A DNA stretch of 64,000 bases from Saprospiraceae bacterium (GCA_019187225.1 JABAQQ010000002.1:124001-188000); one strand, 5' to 3'. Counted from the first letter of the stretch, positions 37,357 to 46,836 are shown. Notes: generated by a model from the sequence alone, not told the origin. A program made the numbers and translations.

Positions 37357-37969
37357 TTAGTGTACAACAAGCACTTTTCTATACCCGGACACGCCCTCAC
37401 AAAGCCAATGTATCAAATACAAACCCTCATTTGAGGTGGCTGCAATTTGAAGCGGCGGTAATGTTGGCATTCGAATGCGGCGGCGTGTCGCAGACATAAT
37501 CGCCGCAGCAATAACAAGGGGGAGCATCTCCGCAAATTCCCGGTGTTTCAGCGCAGCCTTCTCCTGTAGCGGTAGGCAGAAAAGTATGCACCAAGCCCAG
37601 GTCTTGCAATTGCTGCCTTATCTGGCTGATGGTTAAGTTTGTAGTGAAGGAATCAAAAGGAGCGGAATCGCTACATGGATCAAAATAAGGGATGAAAAAA
37701 ATATTATGCTCATTGTAGGCGTCATTCAAGGTTGCCAACACAGCATTTGCCTCTTCAGCAAGATTCCAGTTTGAAAGCCAAACATCTGAAGGTTTTTCTA
37801 CAAAATTGACAAAAGTTCTGATGTAATAAGGCCCGGGATAATCCTGGTAAGGGCCTGTAATAGTGTCGACATAGTTATTCTGACAAAGGGACATGTTTGG
37901 AAACCCCACAAACGTGAGAATAAACAGGAGAAGAAAAAGGCTAAACCCGGTCGGGATTGAATGTTTCAT
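37357..37969 (-). pseudogene. remnant of a secreted M43-like zinc metalloprotease with T9SS tail
   Basis: The intact open frame (37427-37969, 180 aa) has a signal peptide (MKHSIPTGFSLFLLLFILTF). It then has the M43-like first half (YYIRTFVNFVEKPSD, ANAVLATLNDAYNEHNIFFI). It jumps to DLGLVHTFLPTATGEGC: the L-G-L-x-H-T-F that normally ends HExxHxLGLxHTF is present, but the HExxH is missing. GDYVCDTPPHSN follows, typical for the family, and the frame then stops. In the -1 frame the DNA continues SNEGLYLIHWLCEG and GYRKVLVVH to a stop at 37357, which reads as the last strands of a type A sorting domain. At least two internal deletions and a frameshift are the simplest explanation. Confidence 0.65.
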
Positions 37970-37982
37970 AAATATAGTTTTT

Positions 37983-38154
37983 GTAAAAACTTAGGCAGGG
38001 GCAGCGCCCCGAAAAATTTGTAGCGAAAGACCGATATTATTTCGCGGAGGGGCAGCGCCCCAGAATATGTTTCGGGGCGCTGCCCCTCTATAGTGGATTT
38101 TGTTCATAAATCACTACAAATCTTTCGGGGCGCTGCCCCTGCCTAAGCTTTTAC
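37983..38154. repeat. 172-bp nested inverted-repeat element
   Basis: Outer arms of 41 bp (37983-38023 and 38114-38154) match with two mismatches, both wobble-compatible. Inner perfect 15-bp arms lie at 38047-38061 and 38074-38088. The word GGGGCAGCGCCCC or its complement occurs four times in alternating order. It resembles a REP/BIME or a MITE without coding capacity and sits in a divergent gap. Confidence 0.85.
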
Positions 38155-38505
38155 GAATATACGACTTTGGATTCAAACTCTCTGATGATCCGTCAAGTTT
38201 TATCGCGTGAAAATGATTTTTCCGCCCATTTATTGACAGTTTCTGACCGTTCGTTGAAAAATCCCATCATGCCAGAAATTTGGTTTCCGGCCTTTCGTTC
38301 CGTCTTTCGCAAAATAAATGCAAACTACTTGTCGCTGACACGACTGCGATTTTCCAGACAGCATCGAATCCGGCAATGCGTTTGTCGAATCTTGTTCCAA
38401 ATGGCTGGTTTTAGCACCACTTTTGCAGAACAAAATTTTTTCAGGCCTGTTAACCCGGCGCCTTACACATCGAATTGTGCAATATCAGGCATACAGGCAT
38501 AACAA
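38155..38505 (+). other. gene-free upstream region of the TonB receptor
   Basis: A 111-codon frame (38167-38502) is open here but has no signal peptide, domain or protein-like composition, and ends three bases before the receptor's ATG. No exact -7 box was seen; CACTTTTG near 38420 is the nearest candidate. Confidence 0.4.
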
Positions 38506-40959
38506 ATGAACATGCAACACCTCTTCTCTTTACCCGCCGTAGCCTTGGCGAAGGCGGGTCTATTCCAACCGTCAGAAGCCTTGGCGAAGTCGGGTTGTCG
38601 CCCGTTTACCGTAGCATCAACAAAGGTGGCTTTTCACCTATCCTGCGTAGTCCTCACGGCGGCCGTCCTCTTTGCTCCCTCCTCCCTCCTCTCCCAAAAA
38701 ACCGCCACCGTAAACGGCACCCTTCGCGACGCCCAGAACGGCGAAACGCTCATCGGCGCCACAGTGGAAGCGGTCGGGCTGGGTAAAGGCAATGTCAGCA
38801 ACGAATACGGCTTTTTCTCTTTCACCCTGCCGGAAGGGCAGGATTCGGTCACCCTGCGTTTCAGTTACATCGGTTACGAGACAGCACTGCGGAAGATCAA
38901 ACCCGTGGGTACCATCAAATTGAACGTGTCGCTCCGCCCCGAATCCGCCGTGATCGAAGAAGTGGTGATCAAAGCCAACGCGCTGGCTGAAAAAGTGAAA
39001 AGCACCGAAATGTCGGTCACGACGCTCAGCACCCGCGAAGCGAAAGCCCTGCCCGCGCTACTCGGCGAGGTGGACCTCATCAAAATCCTGCAACTCAAAC
39101 CCGGCATTACGGCGGGCTCGGAAGGCACGACCGGGATTTTTGTGCGCGGCGGCGGCGCCGACCAGAACCTCATCGTGCTCGACGAGGCGGTGGTGTACAA
39201 CCCCAACCACCTGTTCGGCTTTTTCAGCACCTTCAATTCCGACGCCGTGAAGGATTTGAAAGCCTATAAAGGCGGTTTTCCGGCGCAATACGGCGGTCGC
39301 CTGTCATCGGTGATTGACGTGCGCATGAAAGAAGGCAACAACCAGAAATTCAGCGGCGCCGGTGGTCTGGGCATCATCTCCAGCCGCCTGACGCTGGAAG
39401 GGCCGATAAAAAAAGACAAATCGTCGTTCATCGTGAGCGGGCGGCGCACTTATGCCGACATCATTACGCGGGGTATCAACCGGGCCAATGCCGACGACCC
39501 CGAATACGACCCGATCCCCGACTATTACTTTTACGACCTCAACACGAAAGTCAATTTCACGCTTTCGGAAAAAGACCGGCTTTACCTGAGCGGCTATTTC
39601 GGGCGCGACGTGTTCACATTCAAAGACAACACCTTCGATTTCCTCTTCGACTGGGGCAACGCCACCGGCACAGCGCGCTGGAACCACGTTTTCGGCCCCA
39701 AGTTGTTTGCCAATACCACCTTCACGTATTCGGATTACCGCTACCGCATCCGCAACCTGCTGACGGGTTTTTCGTTCCGGCTCGGCTCCAACATCAAGGA
39801 CGCCAACACGAAAGTGGACTTTTACTACCAACCCAACAACCAACACACGGTGCGTTTCGGCGCGAATGCCACCTATCACGACTTTATCGTAGCCCGGCTC
39901 AAGGCGGGCAGCGACGACGGCGAGGTCAACTTCGAGTCCGGACAGGAATTCTTCGGTATGGAGTACGGCCTCTACGTCAACGACGAATGGGCGCTGACCG
40001 ACCGGCTGAAACTGAGTTACGGACTGCGGCTTTCCGCCTGGCAAAACAGCCCGGCATTTTACGCCAACCTCGAACCGCGCATGGCAGCCAATTTCGCCGT
40101 CAACGACCGATGGTCGGTCAAAGGCTCCTACTCGCGCATGAACCAGTACGTACACTTGCTGGCGAGCAGCGGCCTTTCCCTGCCGACCGACATCTGGTAT
40201 CCCAGCACGGAGGGCATCCTGCCCGAGATCAGCGATCAGATAGCCGTCGGGACCTCTTACCTCATCGGCGACAACCTGCTGATCACCTGGGAAGCCTGGT
40301 ACAAATGGCTGCAAAACCAGGTGGACTTTAAAGACGGCGCCGAACTCTTCGGCAACGACAATCTGGAAGACGAACTGACCATCGGTCGCGGTTACGCTTT
40401 CAGCCCGCTCGAACTGGAGATCGAAAAGAAGGAGGGTAAACTCACCGGCTGGATCGGCTACACGCTGGCCTGGGCGCGGCGCGGCGACTTTCCCGACATC
40501 AACGGCGGCGCCGATTTTCCGCCCCGCTTCGATACCCGCCACAACCTGAGCGTGGTGGCGTTGTGGAGCATCAACAAACGCTGGCAGATCACGGCTACCT
40601 GGGTGTACACGTCGGGTTATGTGGCCTGGCTGCCGTCGGGCCGTTTCACTTTCCAGGACATTCCCGGCAGCCAGACCGCGCCGCTTGTGCCGGTATATGG
40701 AGACCGCAATACCTACCGTTATCCGGCCTATATGCGCGCCGACCTCGGCGTCATCTGGAAATGGTGGACGCGCCGGGGCCTGGAGAACGACCTGACACTC
40801 AGTTTTTATAATGTGACCGACCGCCGCAACCCTTATTTCATCTACATTGATTTCGATTCCGTGGAAACGCCCGTCGGAGATGCGCCCACACGCATCTTCG
40901 CCAACCAGGTGTCGCTGTTCCCGATACTGCCTTCTCTGACCTGGAACTTCAAATTTTAA
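38506..40959 (+). CDS. TonB-dependent outer-membrane receptor with carboxypeptidase-regulatory-like domain
   Basis: 817 residues. The first ~45 residues hold degenerate 12-residue repeats, followed by the signal peptide core (CVVLTAAVLFAPSSLLS). TVNGTLRDAQNGETLIGATV starts the CarboxypepD-regulatory-like domain. A plug follows (ALPALLGEVDLIKILQLKPG, IFVRGGGADQNLIVLDEA), then a 22-strand-type barrel ending in an aromatic residue (SLTWNFKF). It imports an unknown ligand using TonB energy. The DUF4249 lipoprotein begins three bases after the stop, a pair often seen in Bacteroidota, so the two probably act together. Confidence 0.9.
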   Translation: MNMQHLFSLPAVALAKAGLFQPSEALAKSGCRPFTVASTKVAFHLSCVVLTAAVLFAPSSLLSQKTATVNGTLRDAQNGETLIGATVEAVGLGKGNVSNEYGFFSFTLPEGQDSVTLRFSYIGYETALRKIKPVGTIKLNVSLRPESAVIEEVVIKANALAEKVKSTEMSVTTLSTREAKALPALLGEVDLIKILQLKPGITAGSEGTTGIFVRGGGADQNLIVLDEAVVYNPNHLFGFFSTFNSDAVKDLKAYKGGFPAQYGGRLSSVIDVRMKEGNNQKFSGAGGLGIISSRLTLEGPIKKDKSSFIVSGRRTYADIITRGINRANADDPEYDPIPDYYFYDLNTKVNFTLSEKDRLYLSGYFGRDVFTFKDNTFDFLFDWGNATGTARWNHVFGPKLFANTTFTYSDYRYRIRNLLTGFSFRLGSNIKDANTKVDFYYQPNNQHTVRFGANATYHDFIVARLKAGSDDGEVNFESGQEFFGMEYGLYVNDEWALTDRLKLSYGLRLSAWQNSPAFYANLEPRMAANFAVNDRWSVKGSYSRMNQYVHLLASSGLSLPTDIWYPSTEGILPEISDQIAVGTSYLIGDNLLITWEAWYKWLQNQVDFKDGAELFGNDNLEDELTIGRGYAFSPLELEIEKKEGKLTGWIGYTLAWARRGDFPDINGGADFPPRFDTRHNLSVVALWSINKRWQITATWVYTSGYVAWLPSGRFTFQDIPGSQTAPLVPVYGDRNTYRYPAYMRADLGVIWKWWTRRGLENDLTLSFYNVTDRRNPYFIYIDFDSVETPVGDAPTRIFANQVSLFPILPSLTWNFKF
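38538..38681 (+). repeat. four degenerate 36-bp tandem repeats in the TonB receptor leader
   Basis: Matching AGC(C)/AGT positions at 38541, 38577, 38613 and 38649 are exactly 36 bases apart. The first two copies share AGCCTTGGCGAAG; the third and fourth are weak. In protein: AVALAKAGLFQP, SEALAKSGCRPF, TVASTKVAFHLS, CVVLTAAVLFAP. The first copy also lies within a CCCGCC/GGCGGG palindrome (38533-38558). Confidence 0.6.
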
Positions 40960-40962
40960 ACT

Positions 40963-41811
40963 ATGAACTACTACATAAAATACCTGTTCTCCCTCGCCAT
41001 ACTCGCCTTTTTCGCCTGCAACCTGTCGAAAGAGGTGGACATCGAACTGCCCGATTACGAAAGACAACCTGTGGTGGAGTGCTATCTCGAGCCGGGCAAA
41101 CCCTTTCGCCTGTTGCTGACGCGGAGTTACGCTTTTTTCGATCCCTTCGGGCTGGATTCCAGTTTTTTCCAGAATACCTTGCTGCAGGGCGCTACAGTGA
41201 CGATCAGTTACAACGGCCAGACCGATACCCTGTACAACACCTTTTCCTTCGACCCCAGTCCGCTGAAAATCTTCAATTATACGGGCCAGAACATTGTGCC
41301 TTCCACGGTCGGTGTCGAATACACATTGAACGTCACTTTACCCGACAATGGCGGCTCCATCACCGGCGTCACGCCGATGCTGCCATTGGTGCCGATTGAC
41401 AGCAATGTGATAGAGTTTTTCCAGCCCGGCGATACCATTGCCCGCGTGCTGACCTACGTGACCGACGACCCCAATGAAGAAAACTACTACCGCCGCCTGC
41501 TCAATTATTACTCGCTCGACAGCATCCCGGAACAAGACTTTCTTGCCTCCGACCGCTTTCTCACCACGCCCAAACTGGCGTTCGGCACCGGCTACGAATT
41601 AGGCGAAGGCGACACGATATATACTACCGTGTGTCATATTACGAAAGCGTATTACGACTACGTGGAGAGCGTCCAATTGGCCATCTTCGGCAATCTCAAT
41701 CCCTTCGCGCAGCCGTCGCCCATCAAAAGCAACGTGACGGGTTCGGCCAATCCGCTGGGTATTTTTACCTGTTTGGTGTATGACAGGGATACGACGGTGA
41801 TCGTGCGGTGA
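40963..41811 (+). CDS. DUF4249 lipoprotein, partner of the TonB receptor
   Basis: 282 residues. Lipobox LAILAFFAC. The DUF4249 pattern is clear: VDIELPDYERQPVVECYLEP near the start, FRLLLTRSYAFFDP, GATVTISYNGQTDTLYNT, then VEYTLNVTLPDNGGSITGVT. It starts three bases after the receptor's stop codon and shares its transcript. Such proteins are thought to be surface lipoproteins that assist the receptor; the ligand is unknown. Confidence 0.88.
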   Translation: MNYYIKYLFSLAILAFFACNLSKEVDIELPDYERQPVVECYLEPGKPFRLLLTRSYAFFDPFGLDSSFFQNTLLQGATVTISYNGQTDTLYNTFSFDPSPLKIFNYTGQNIVPSTVGVEYTLNVTLPDNGGSITGVTPMLPLVPIDSNVIEFFQPGDTIARVLTYVTDDPNEENYYRRLLNYYSLDSIPEQDFLASDRFLTTPKLAFGTGYELGEGDTIYTTVCHITKAYYDYVESVQLAIFGNLNPFAQPSPIKSNVTGSANPLGIFTCLVYDRDTTVIVR

Positions 41812-41881
41812 CAGAAAGCATAGCGCTGCATTTTTCTGATTCATCATTGGGTCGAACCGTCATTTTGCCGTCATTTGCCGT

Positions 41882-43234
41882 ATGAATGATACCGGTTGGG
41901 CCCTTCTTCTTCTTGTCGCCGCCATTGCTTTCATCGTCTGGGGCACTGCATGGCGCAACCTGAACGCTTTTTTCGTGCTGCTGCTCGCGGCACTTGGAAC
42001 GGGTTTACTGGCGGGATTACAGCCAGTCCAATTGGTGGAGGCCGTAAAAACGGGCTTTGGCGATACGATGTCCAAAATCGGCATTGTCATCCTGCTGGGT
42101 ACTGCGCTGGGCGTATTGCTTGAAAAAACGGGCGCCACACTCTCTCTGGCACAATACATCCTGAAAAAGGTGGGCGGCAGCAATGCGCCCGCTGCCAACA
42201 GCATCACGGGTTTTGCAGTAGGGCTGCCCATTTTTTGCGACAGCGGTTTTATCATTCTGAGCGGCCTGAACCGGGCACTTGTCCGCGTCACCCGCTTTGG
42301 AATGCCGGTAATGGCAGCGGCCCTTGCGACATCGCTGTATTCCGTACATTGTCTTGTGCCGCCGCATCCCGGTATTGCAGCGGCGAGCGGTACACTGGGC
42401 GCCGATATGGGCCAGGTGATGTTGTGGGGCATCCTGCTCGCGATCCCTGCGGCCATCGTGGGAAATATCTGGGCCAAAAGATCAGGCCAACGGTTGGGTA
42501 CCGGGCGGGAATTGGGCATGAAAATGGCTCGGCAGGACGATGCGTCCGACAGCGATAAATTGCCCGAAATTCACCCTGCGCTTGCAGCGTTGCCCATTCT
42601 GCTTCCCGTTGGCTTGATCGGACTTAAATCGGTACTGTTTTTTAATATTTCGCCTCAGTCGGGGAATTACCACTGGGGATGGCAACTTCTTGGTTTTGCC
42701 GGCGATCCGGCAATCGCTTTGTTGTTGTCCATTGGAGCGGTGTTGCTGCTGTTGAGGCCCGCAAAAACATCTGCCAACACCTGGCTTACCGAGGGCATTG
42801 CAAAAGCGGGTCTGATATTGGCCATCACGGCTGCAGGCGGGGCGTTTGGCCATATTTTAAAACTGACCCGCATCGGCGAAGCATTGGGGCAGGCATTGGC
42901 TACGCTGAATCTGGGCATCTGGTTGCCTTTTCTGTTGGCCATATTGCTGAAAACGGCGCAGGGCTCCTCCACGGTGGCCGTCATTACCGCCGCTTCGCTG
43001 GTCGCTCCCATGTTGCCGCAATTGGGTCTTGACAGTGACACAGGCAGGATTGCCGCGACATTGGCCATGGGAGCGGGCAGCATGGCTGTGTCGTTTAGCA
43101 ACGACAGTTACTTTTGGGTAGTTACCCGTTTTTCGGATATGGAGCCTGCGACGACGTTCCGGGTGTATTCCGCTGCGACGCTTGCAATGGCGCTGACTGT
43201 GCAAGGATTGATCTGGGCGGCATCAATGCTGTAA
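41882..43234 (+). CDS. GntP-family organic-acid permease
   Basis: 450 residues, a 12-helix-type inner-membrane permease. Family marks include GDTMSKIGIVILLGTALGVL near residue 60, GLPIFCDSGFIILSGL (~115-130), HCLVPPHPGIAAA (~158-170) and AQGSSTVAVITAASLVAPML (~360-380). GntP proteins symport gluconate or related sugar acids with protons. The convergent neighbour is a glycerate kinase, so glycerate or a sugar acid leading to glycerate is a plausible substrate (inference). Confidence 0.92.
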   Translation: MNDTGWALLLLVAAIAFIVWGTAWRNLNAFFVLLLAALGTGLLAGLQPVQLVEAVKTGFGDTMSKIGIVILLGTALGVLLEKTGATLSLAQYILKKVGGSNAPAANSITGFAVGLPIFCDSGFIILSGLNRALVRVTRFGMPVMAAALATSLYSVHCLVPPHPGIAAASGTLGADMGQVMLWGILLAIPAAIVGNIWAKRSGQRLGTGRELGMKMARQDDASDSDKLPEIHPALAALPILLPVGLIGLKSVLFFNISPQSGNYHWGWQLLGFAGDPAIALLLSIGAVLLLLRPAKTSANTWLTEGIAKAGLILAITAAGGAFGHILKLTRIGEALGQALATLNLGIWLPFLLAILLKTAQGSSTVAVITAASLVAPMLPQLGLDSDTGRIAATLAMGAGSMAVSFSNDSYFWVVTRFSDMEPATTFRVYSAATLAMALTVQGLIWAASML

Positions 43235-43262
43235 CCATCAAAGAAGCCGGGCATTGGATTTT

Positions 43263-43315
43263 GGACATTGGACATCAGACTAACTGTTTGGTTTCCAAGG
43301 TCAAAAAGTCCAATG
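43263..43315. repeat. GGACATTGGAC inverted repeat between convergent genes
   Basis: GGACATTGGAC (about 43263-43273) pairs with GTCCAATGTCC near 43308. The same word occurs in the gaps near 17413 and 54768. It probably works as a two-way transcription stop. Confidence 0.5.
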
Positions 43316-43327
43316 TCCCATGTCAAT

Positions 43328-44470
43328 TTATTTTGTCCAAATACTTATCATTTTCATCCAATTGAACGCCGCCAGGCGCAGGGCCGGGCAGGTATCTGCC
43401 AGGGCTTCGGACAAGGAGCAAGGTCGGTGTATTATTGAAAATGCTCCGTTTAATCCGAGTGACTGAATATCTTCGGGACTTGCGTTCAGCGTTCCGCAAA
43501 AAGCGGTGACGGGAACCCGATGCTTTCGGGCTTTTCGCGCTACGCCCATGATCAATTTTCCCTTCAGCGTCTGACCGTCTATTTTCCCCTCTCCCGTTAT
43601 TACCCAGTCCGCCCCCGACAATGCCGCGTCGAAACCGGTGAGTTCCATCACGAGTTCGATGCCGGGGCGGAGGCGCGCGTGCAGAAAGGCCAGGCATGCG
43701 AAACCCACGCCGCCCGCTGCGCCCGCGCCTTTTTCAGCCGAAAAATCCTTTCCCAAATGTTGGTTTACCACACCGGAAAAGTGCCGGAGTCCATGGTCGA
43801 GTTGCAAAACATCGGCTTCACCGGCGCCTTTTTGAGGAGCATATACAAAAGCCGCTCCGTCGGGGCCGGATAATGGATTTTCGACGTCGCAAATGACTGT
43901 AAAAGCAATTTTACCGGAATGGATTTCCGGTAACACTCCGGACGCTTCGATCTCCGCCACCCGTTCTAAATTTTTACCCACCGGCTCCAACCGGCGTCCG
44001 GCGTCGTCTTTAAAATGCCACCCCAGTGCTTCGAGCATGCCCATGCCGCCATCGTTGGTGGCACTTCCGCCAATTCCGAGTATGATATGGCGCGCGCCTT
44101 TCCTGATGGCGTCCACAATCATTTCACCCGTTCCGAACGTGCTGGTAAACAATGGGTTGCGTTCTTCGGCCTTCAAATGCTGAATTCCGGAGGCCCGGGC
44201 CAGTTCGATAAACGCAGTTTGGGTTGTGCAGTTGATAGAATAAGCTGCCCCGATTGGCGCGCCGAGCGGTCCGCGCACGGTCAGGCGGCGTAATTCTTCG
44301 CCCAAATGTCTGTGTAATACTTCCAGCGTGCCCTCTCCTCCATCGGCAAGTGGGAACAAAACCGTTTTGATCGAGGGGTTGGCCAAATGAATGCCTTCCG
44401 CAATGGCCTCTGCCACTTCAGGCGCGGGCAAAGCATCTTTGAACGAATCGGGTGCAATGAGAATTGTCAT
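43328..44470 (-). CDS. glycerate kinase (GlxK/GarK type)
   Basis: 380 residues, normal length. MTILIAPDSFKDALPAPEVA is the family start. FPLADGGEGTLEVL, ILGIGGSATNDGGMGMLEAL, and ITGEGKIDGQTLKGK are the remaining signatures. It phosphorylates D-glycerate, usually at the 2-position for this type, feeding lower glycolysis. It is convergent with the GntP permease gene. Confidence 0.95.
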   Translation of the reverse strand: MTILIAPDSFKDALPAPEVAEAIAEGIHLANPSIKTVLFPLADGGEGTLEVLHRHLGEELRRLTVRGPLGAPIGAAYSINCTTQTAFIELARASGIQHLKAEERNPLFTSTFGTGEMIVDAIRKGARHIILGIGGSATNDGGMGMLEALGWHFKDDAGRRLEPVGKNLERVAEIEASGVLPEIHSGKIAFTVICDVENPLSGPDGAAFVYAPQKGAGEADVLQLDHGLRHFSGVVNQHLGKDFSAEKGAGAAGGVGFACLAFLHARLRPGIELVMELTGFDAALSGADWVITGEGKIDGQTLKGKLIMGVARKARKHRVPVTAFCGTLNASPEDIQSLGLNGAFSIIHRPCSLSEALADTCPALRLAAFNWMKMISIWTK

Positions 44471-44667
44471 AACACTGACAACCGGACGATGCCGGCAATG
44501 TTTAAAAATGGCCGGTTTGGAACGCCATTTGCTCGTGGCAACGCACCTTTGTGGCTATATTTCCGACTCGAATCGGGAAAGACACTACGGCTTCAAATGC
44601 AAGGCATCGCCACAACATGGGTACCCAATCGAATCAATCGGACTTAATCGAATCAATCGGCGAATAG

Positions 44668-46836
44668 ATGTCACTCAACAGAATACTTGTTTTCGCTTTT
44701 TTAATCCTGTCCTCACGGCTTTACGCGCAGGTCGTTTCCATTGCTCAGGCCAGGGTATCGCCGCCTGGTACCACTATTACCGTACGCGGCGTAGTTACAA
44801 ACGGCAATGAACTGGGTAAGATCCGCTACCTGCAGGATGGTACGGCTGGCATCGCCGCATTTCCCGGAACGGGTTCTGCGCCGGGATTCGACATCGCTGT
44901 TCAGGCAGGCGACAGCATCGAAGTGACAGGGCCAACTGTCTTGTTCAACGGCTTGCTGGAGGTCAATCCCGTCACCTCCTGGCAAATCATATCATCGGGC
45001 CATCTGCTTCCTGCGCCCAAACCCATTTCGCCCGGCGCCGTATCTGACGCACTGGAAAGTCAACTGGTCAGTGTCGAATGCGCAACATTCGATGCAGCCG
45101 GCGGCGTTTTTAACAATGGGGGCACTTACGACATTGTGGATGGGGAAGGTAATTCGATCGGGGTTTATTTGCGGAGCGGCCATCCCATGCAAAATTCGGC
45201 AATACCCGGCGGCCCGGTCCTGCTGACGGCGATTTTATCGAAATATATTGATTATCAGTTGCTTCCACGCTCTACTGCCGATTTTTCCGCCGCTTCGTGT
45301 TTATATTTTTCAGAAAAACCGGAACAATCGGACATTCAGACGGAGGGTTTTACCGTGTCGTGGAAAACGAATTTGCCGGCGTCCGCAACCGTGCAGTATG
45401 GAGGGACCGTTACACCCGCGAATGTGATCAACCTCCCGGCACCATCGCTTGCGCACGAATATTCATTGACGGGTTTGACGCCGGGGCAAGTCTATTGGGT
45501 GCAGATCGAGGCGGCGCACAACGGCGATACCATCCTTTCTGAAATCGTCCCCTTCGCTACACAATCGCTCTCTTCGGGTCAGATCAAACTGTATTTTAAT
45601 CATCCCATTGACGAATCTTCGTCCGGCGGTTTAATGCCCGAGGGGCAAAGCTTCGCTGAAGTGCTGGACGAGACCCTCGCGCGCATCGAAGCGGCCCAGC
45701 AAACGATTGACGTGGCGATGTACAACAACAACCGCGACGACATCGTCCATGCGCTCGAGCAAGCCCGGGCACGCGGCGTGCGCGTCCGCTACATCGCCGC
45801 GCTCGACGCCTTCAACGGGGCACTCGATCCCGCGCCGTCGTTTCAGGTTCTTTACGGCAACGAACTGGCGCTGATGCACAACAAGTTCATGGTCACCGAC
45901 GCCGGTCTGACCGATCATTGCTGGGTCATGTCCGGTTCGCTCAACTGGACGACGGGCAACATGACGCAGGATTTCAACAATACGCTTTTTATTCAGGATC
46001 AATCGCTTGCACGGGCTTACGAACTGGAATTTGAAGAAATGTGGGGCGGAAACGGGGCATTTCCCGATCCGGCAAACAGCCGCTTCGGCGCAGCGAAAAA
46101 AGACAATACGCCGCACCGCTTCGTCATCGGCGCTATTCCTGTAGAGTCTTATTTTTCACCGTCCGATCGAACGACAAAGCAGATTGTCGAAGCGATCGGG
46201 ACGGCCGATTCGGAGGCACTTTTTGCCCTGTTTTCCTATACCAAAGACGACCAAACGGCTGCCTTGCTGGAAGTGATGGACAATGGTGCGCAGGTGCGGG
46301 GCCTGATAGAGAACATTGGCGATCCGGGGGCTGAGTTCGATTATTTGCTGTCGCAGGGTGTGAACGTTGAAGCGCACACGGCCGATGGCGATCTGCACCA
46401 CAAATACGCTGTGGTGGATGCCGGGACGCCCGGTTCGGCGCCACTCATAGTCACCGGTTCGCACAACTGGACGCTGGCTGCCGAAACGGCCAACGATGAA
46501 AATACCCTAATCATCCGCGATGCCGGTATAGCCCGGCTGTTCAAGGCCGAGTTCGAGCGGCGCTGGTTGGAAAATACTGTTTCTACGACTTCGCCATTTT
46601 CACAACAGATAAAGGCATTTCCAAATCCTGTTTCCGATGCACTGAACTTGCAGGTTACAAATGCTTCGGGTGGGTTAGTTTCTATCAGAAACCTGCTGGG
46701 TATTGATGTTTTTCAAACTTCAGTAGACAATTCCGGTACCACACGCATGAATGTCGGAAGTTTGCCGCCCGGTTTTTATATTGCCGTTATTGAGACGCCT
46801 CATGGCATTGCCAGCATTTCATTTCAAAAAATTTAG
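44668..46836 (+). CDS. secreted phospholipase D-like protein with two HKD motifs and T9SS tail
   Basis: 722 residues. Signal peptide MSLNRILVFAFLILSSRLYA. Residues ~22-210 are OB-fold/DUF5689-like beta domains (GTTITVRGVVTNGN). A fibronectin-type segment (~225-310, GFTVSWKTNLPASATVQYGG) follows. There are two PLD half-domains: LMHNKFMVTDAG with SGSLNWT (~401-440), and DLHHKYAVVDAG with TGSHNWT (~574-605). Both have H-x-K-x4-D. The type A sorting domain is FPNPVSDALNLQV ... LPPGFYIAVI. It is probably an exported phosphodiesterase, nuclease or lipase; the substrate cannot be told. The last 35 bases overlap the next gene. Confidence 0.88.
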   Translation: MSLNRILVFAFLILSSRLYAQVVSIAQARVSPPGTTITVRGVVTNGNELGKIRYLQDGTAGIAAFPGTGSAPGFDIAVQAGDSIEVTGPTVLFNGLLEVNPVTSWQIISSGHLLPAPKPISPGAVSDALESQLVSVECATFDAAGGVFNNGGTYDIVDGEGNSIGVYLRSGHPMQNSAIPGGPVLLTAILSKYIDYQLLPRSTADFSAASCLYFSEKPEQSDIQTEGFTVSWKTNLPASATVQYGGTVTPANVINLPAPSLAHEYSLTGLTPGQVYWVQIEAAHNGDTILSEIVPFATQSLSSGQIKLYFNHPIDESSSGGLMPEGQSFAEVLDETLARIEAAQQTIDVAMYNNNRDDIVHALEQARARGVRVRYIAALDAFNGALDPAPSFQVLYGNELALMHNKFMVTDAGLTDHCWVMSGSLNWTTGNMTQDFNNTLFIQDQSLARAYELEFEEMWGGNGAFPDPANSRFGAAKKDNTPHRFVIGAIPVESYFSPSDRTTKQIVEAIGTADSEALFALFSYTKDDQTAALLEVMDNGAQVRGLIENIGDPGAEFDYLLSQGVNVEAHTADGDLHHKYAVVDAGTPGSAPLIVTGSHNWTLAAETANDENTLIIRDAGIARLFKAEFERRWLENTVSTTSPFSQQIKAFPNPVSDALNLQVTNASGGLVSIRNLLGIDVFQTSVDNSGTTRMNVGSLPPGFYIAVIETPHGIASISFQKI

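Noticed and set aside
38167-38502. 111-codon frame before the TonB receptor
   Set aside because: No domain, no signal peptide and unlikely composition; lies in a repeat-bearing upstream region.
39304-41067. 587-codon antisense frame opposite the TonB receptor
   Set aside because: The plus strand carries a clear TonB receptor; the antisense product is low-complexity and without domains.
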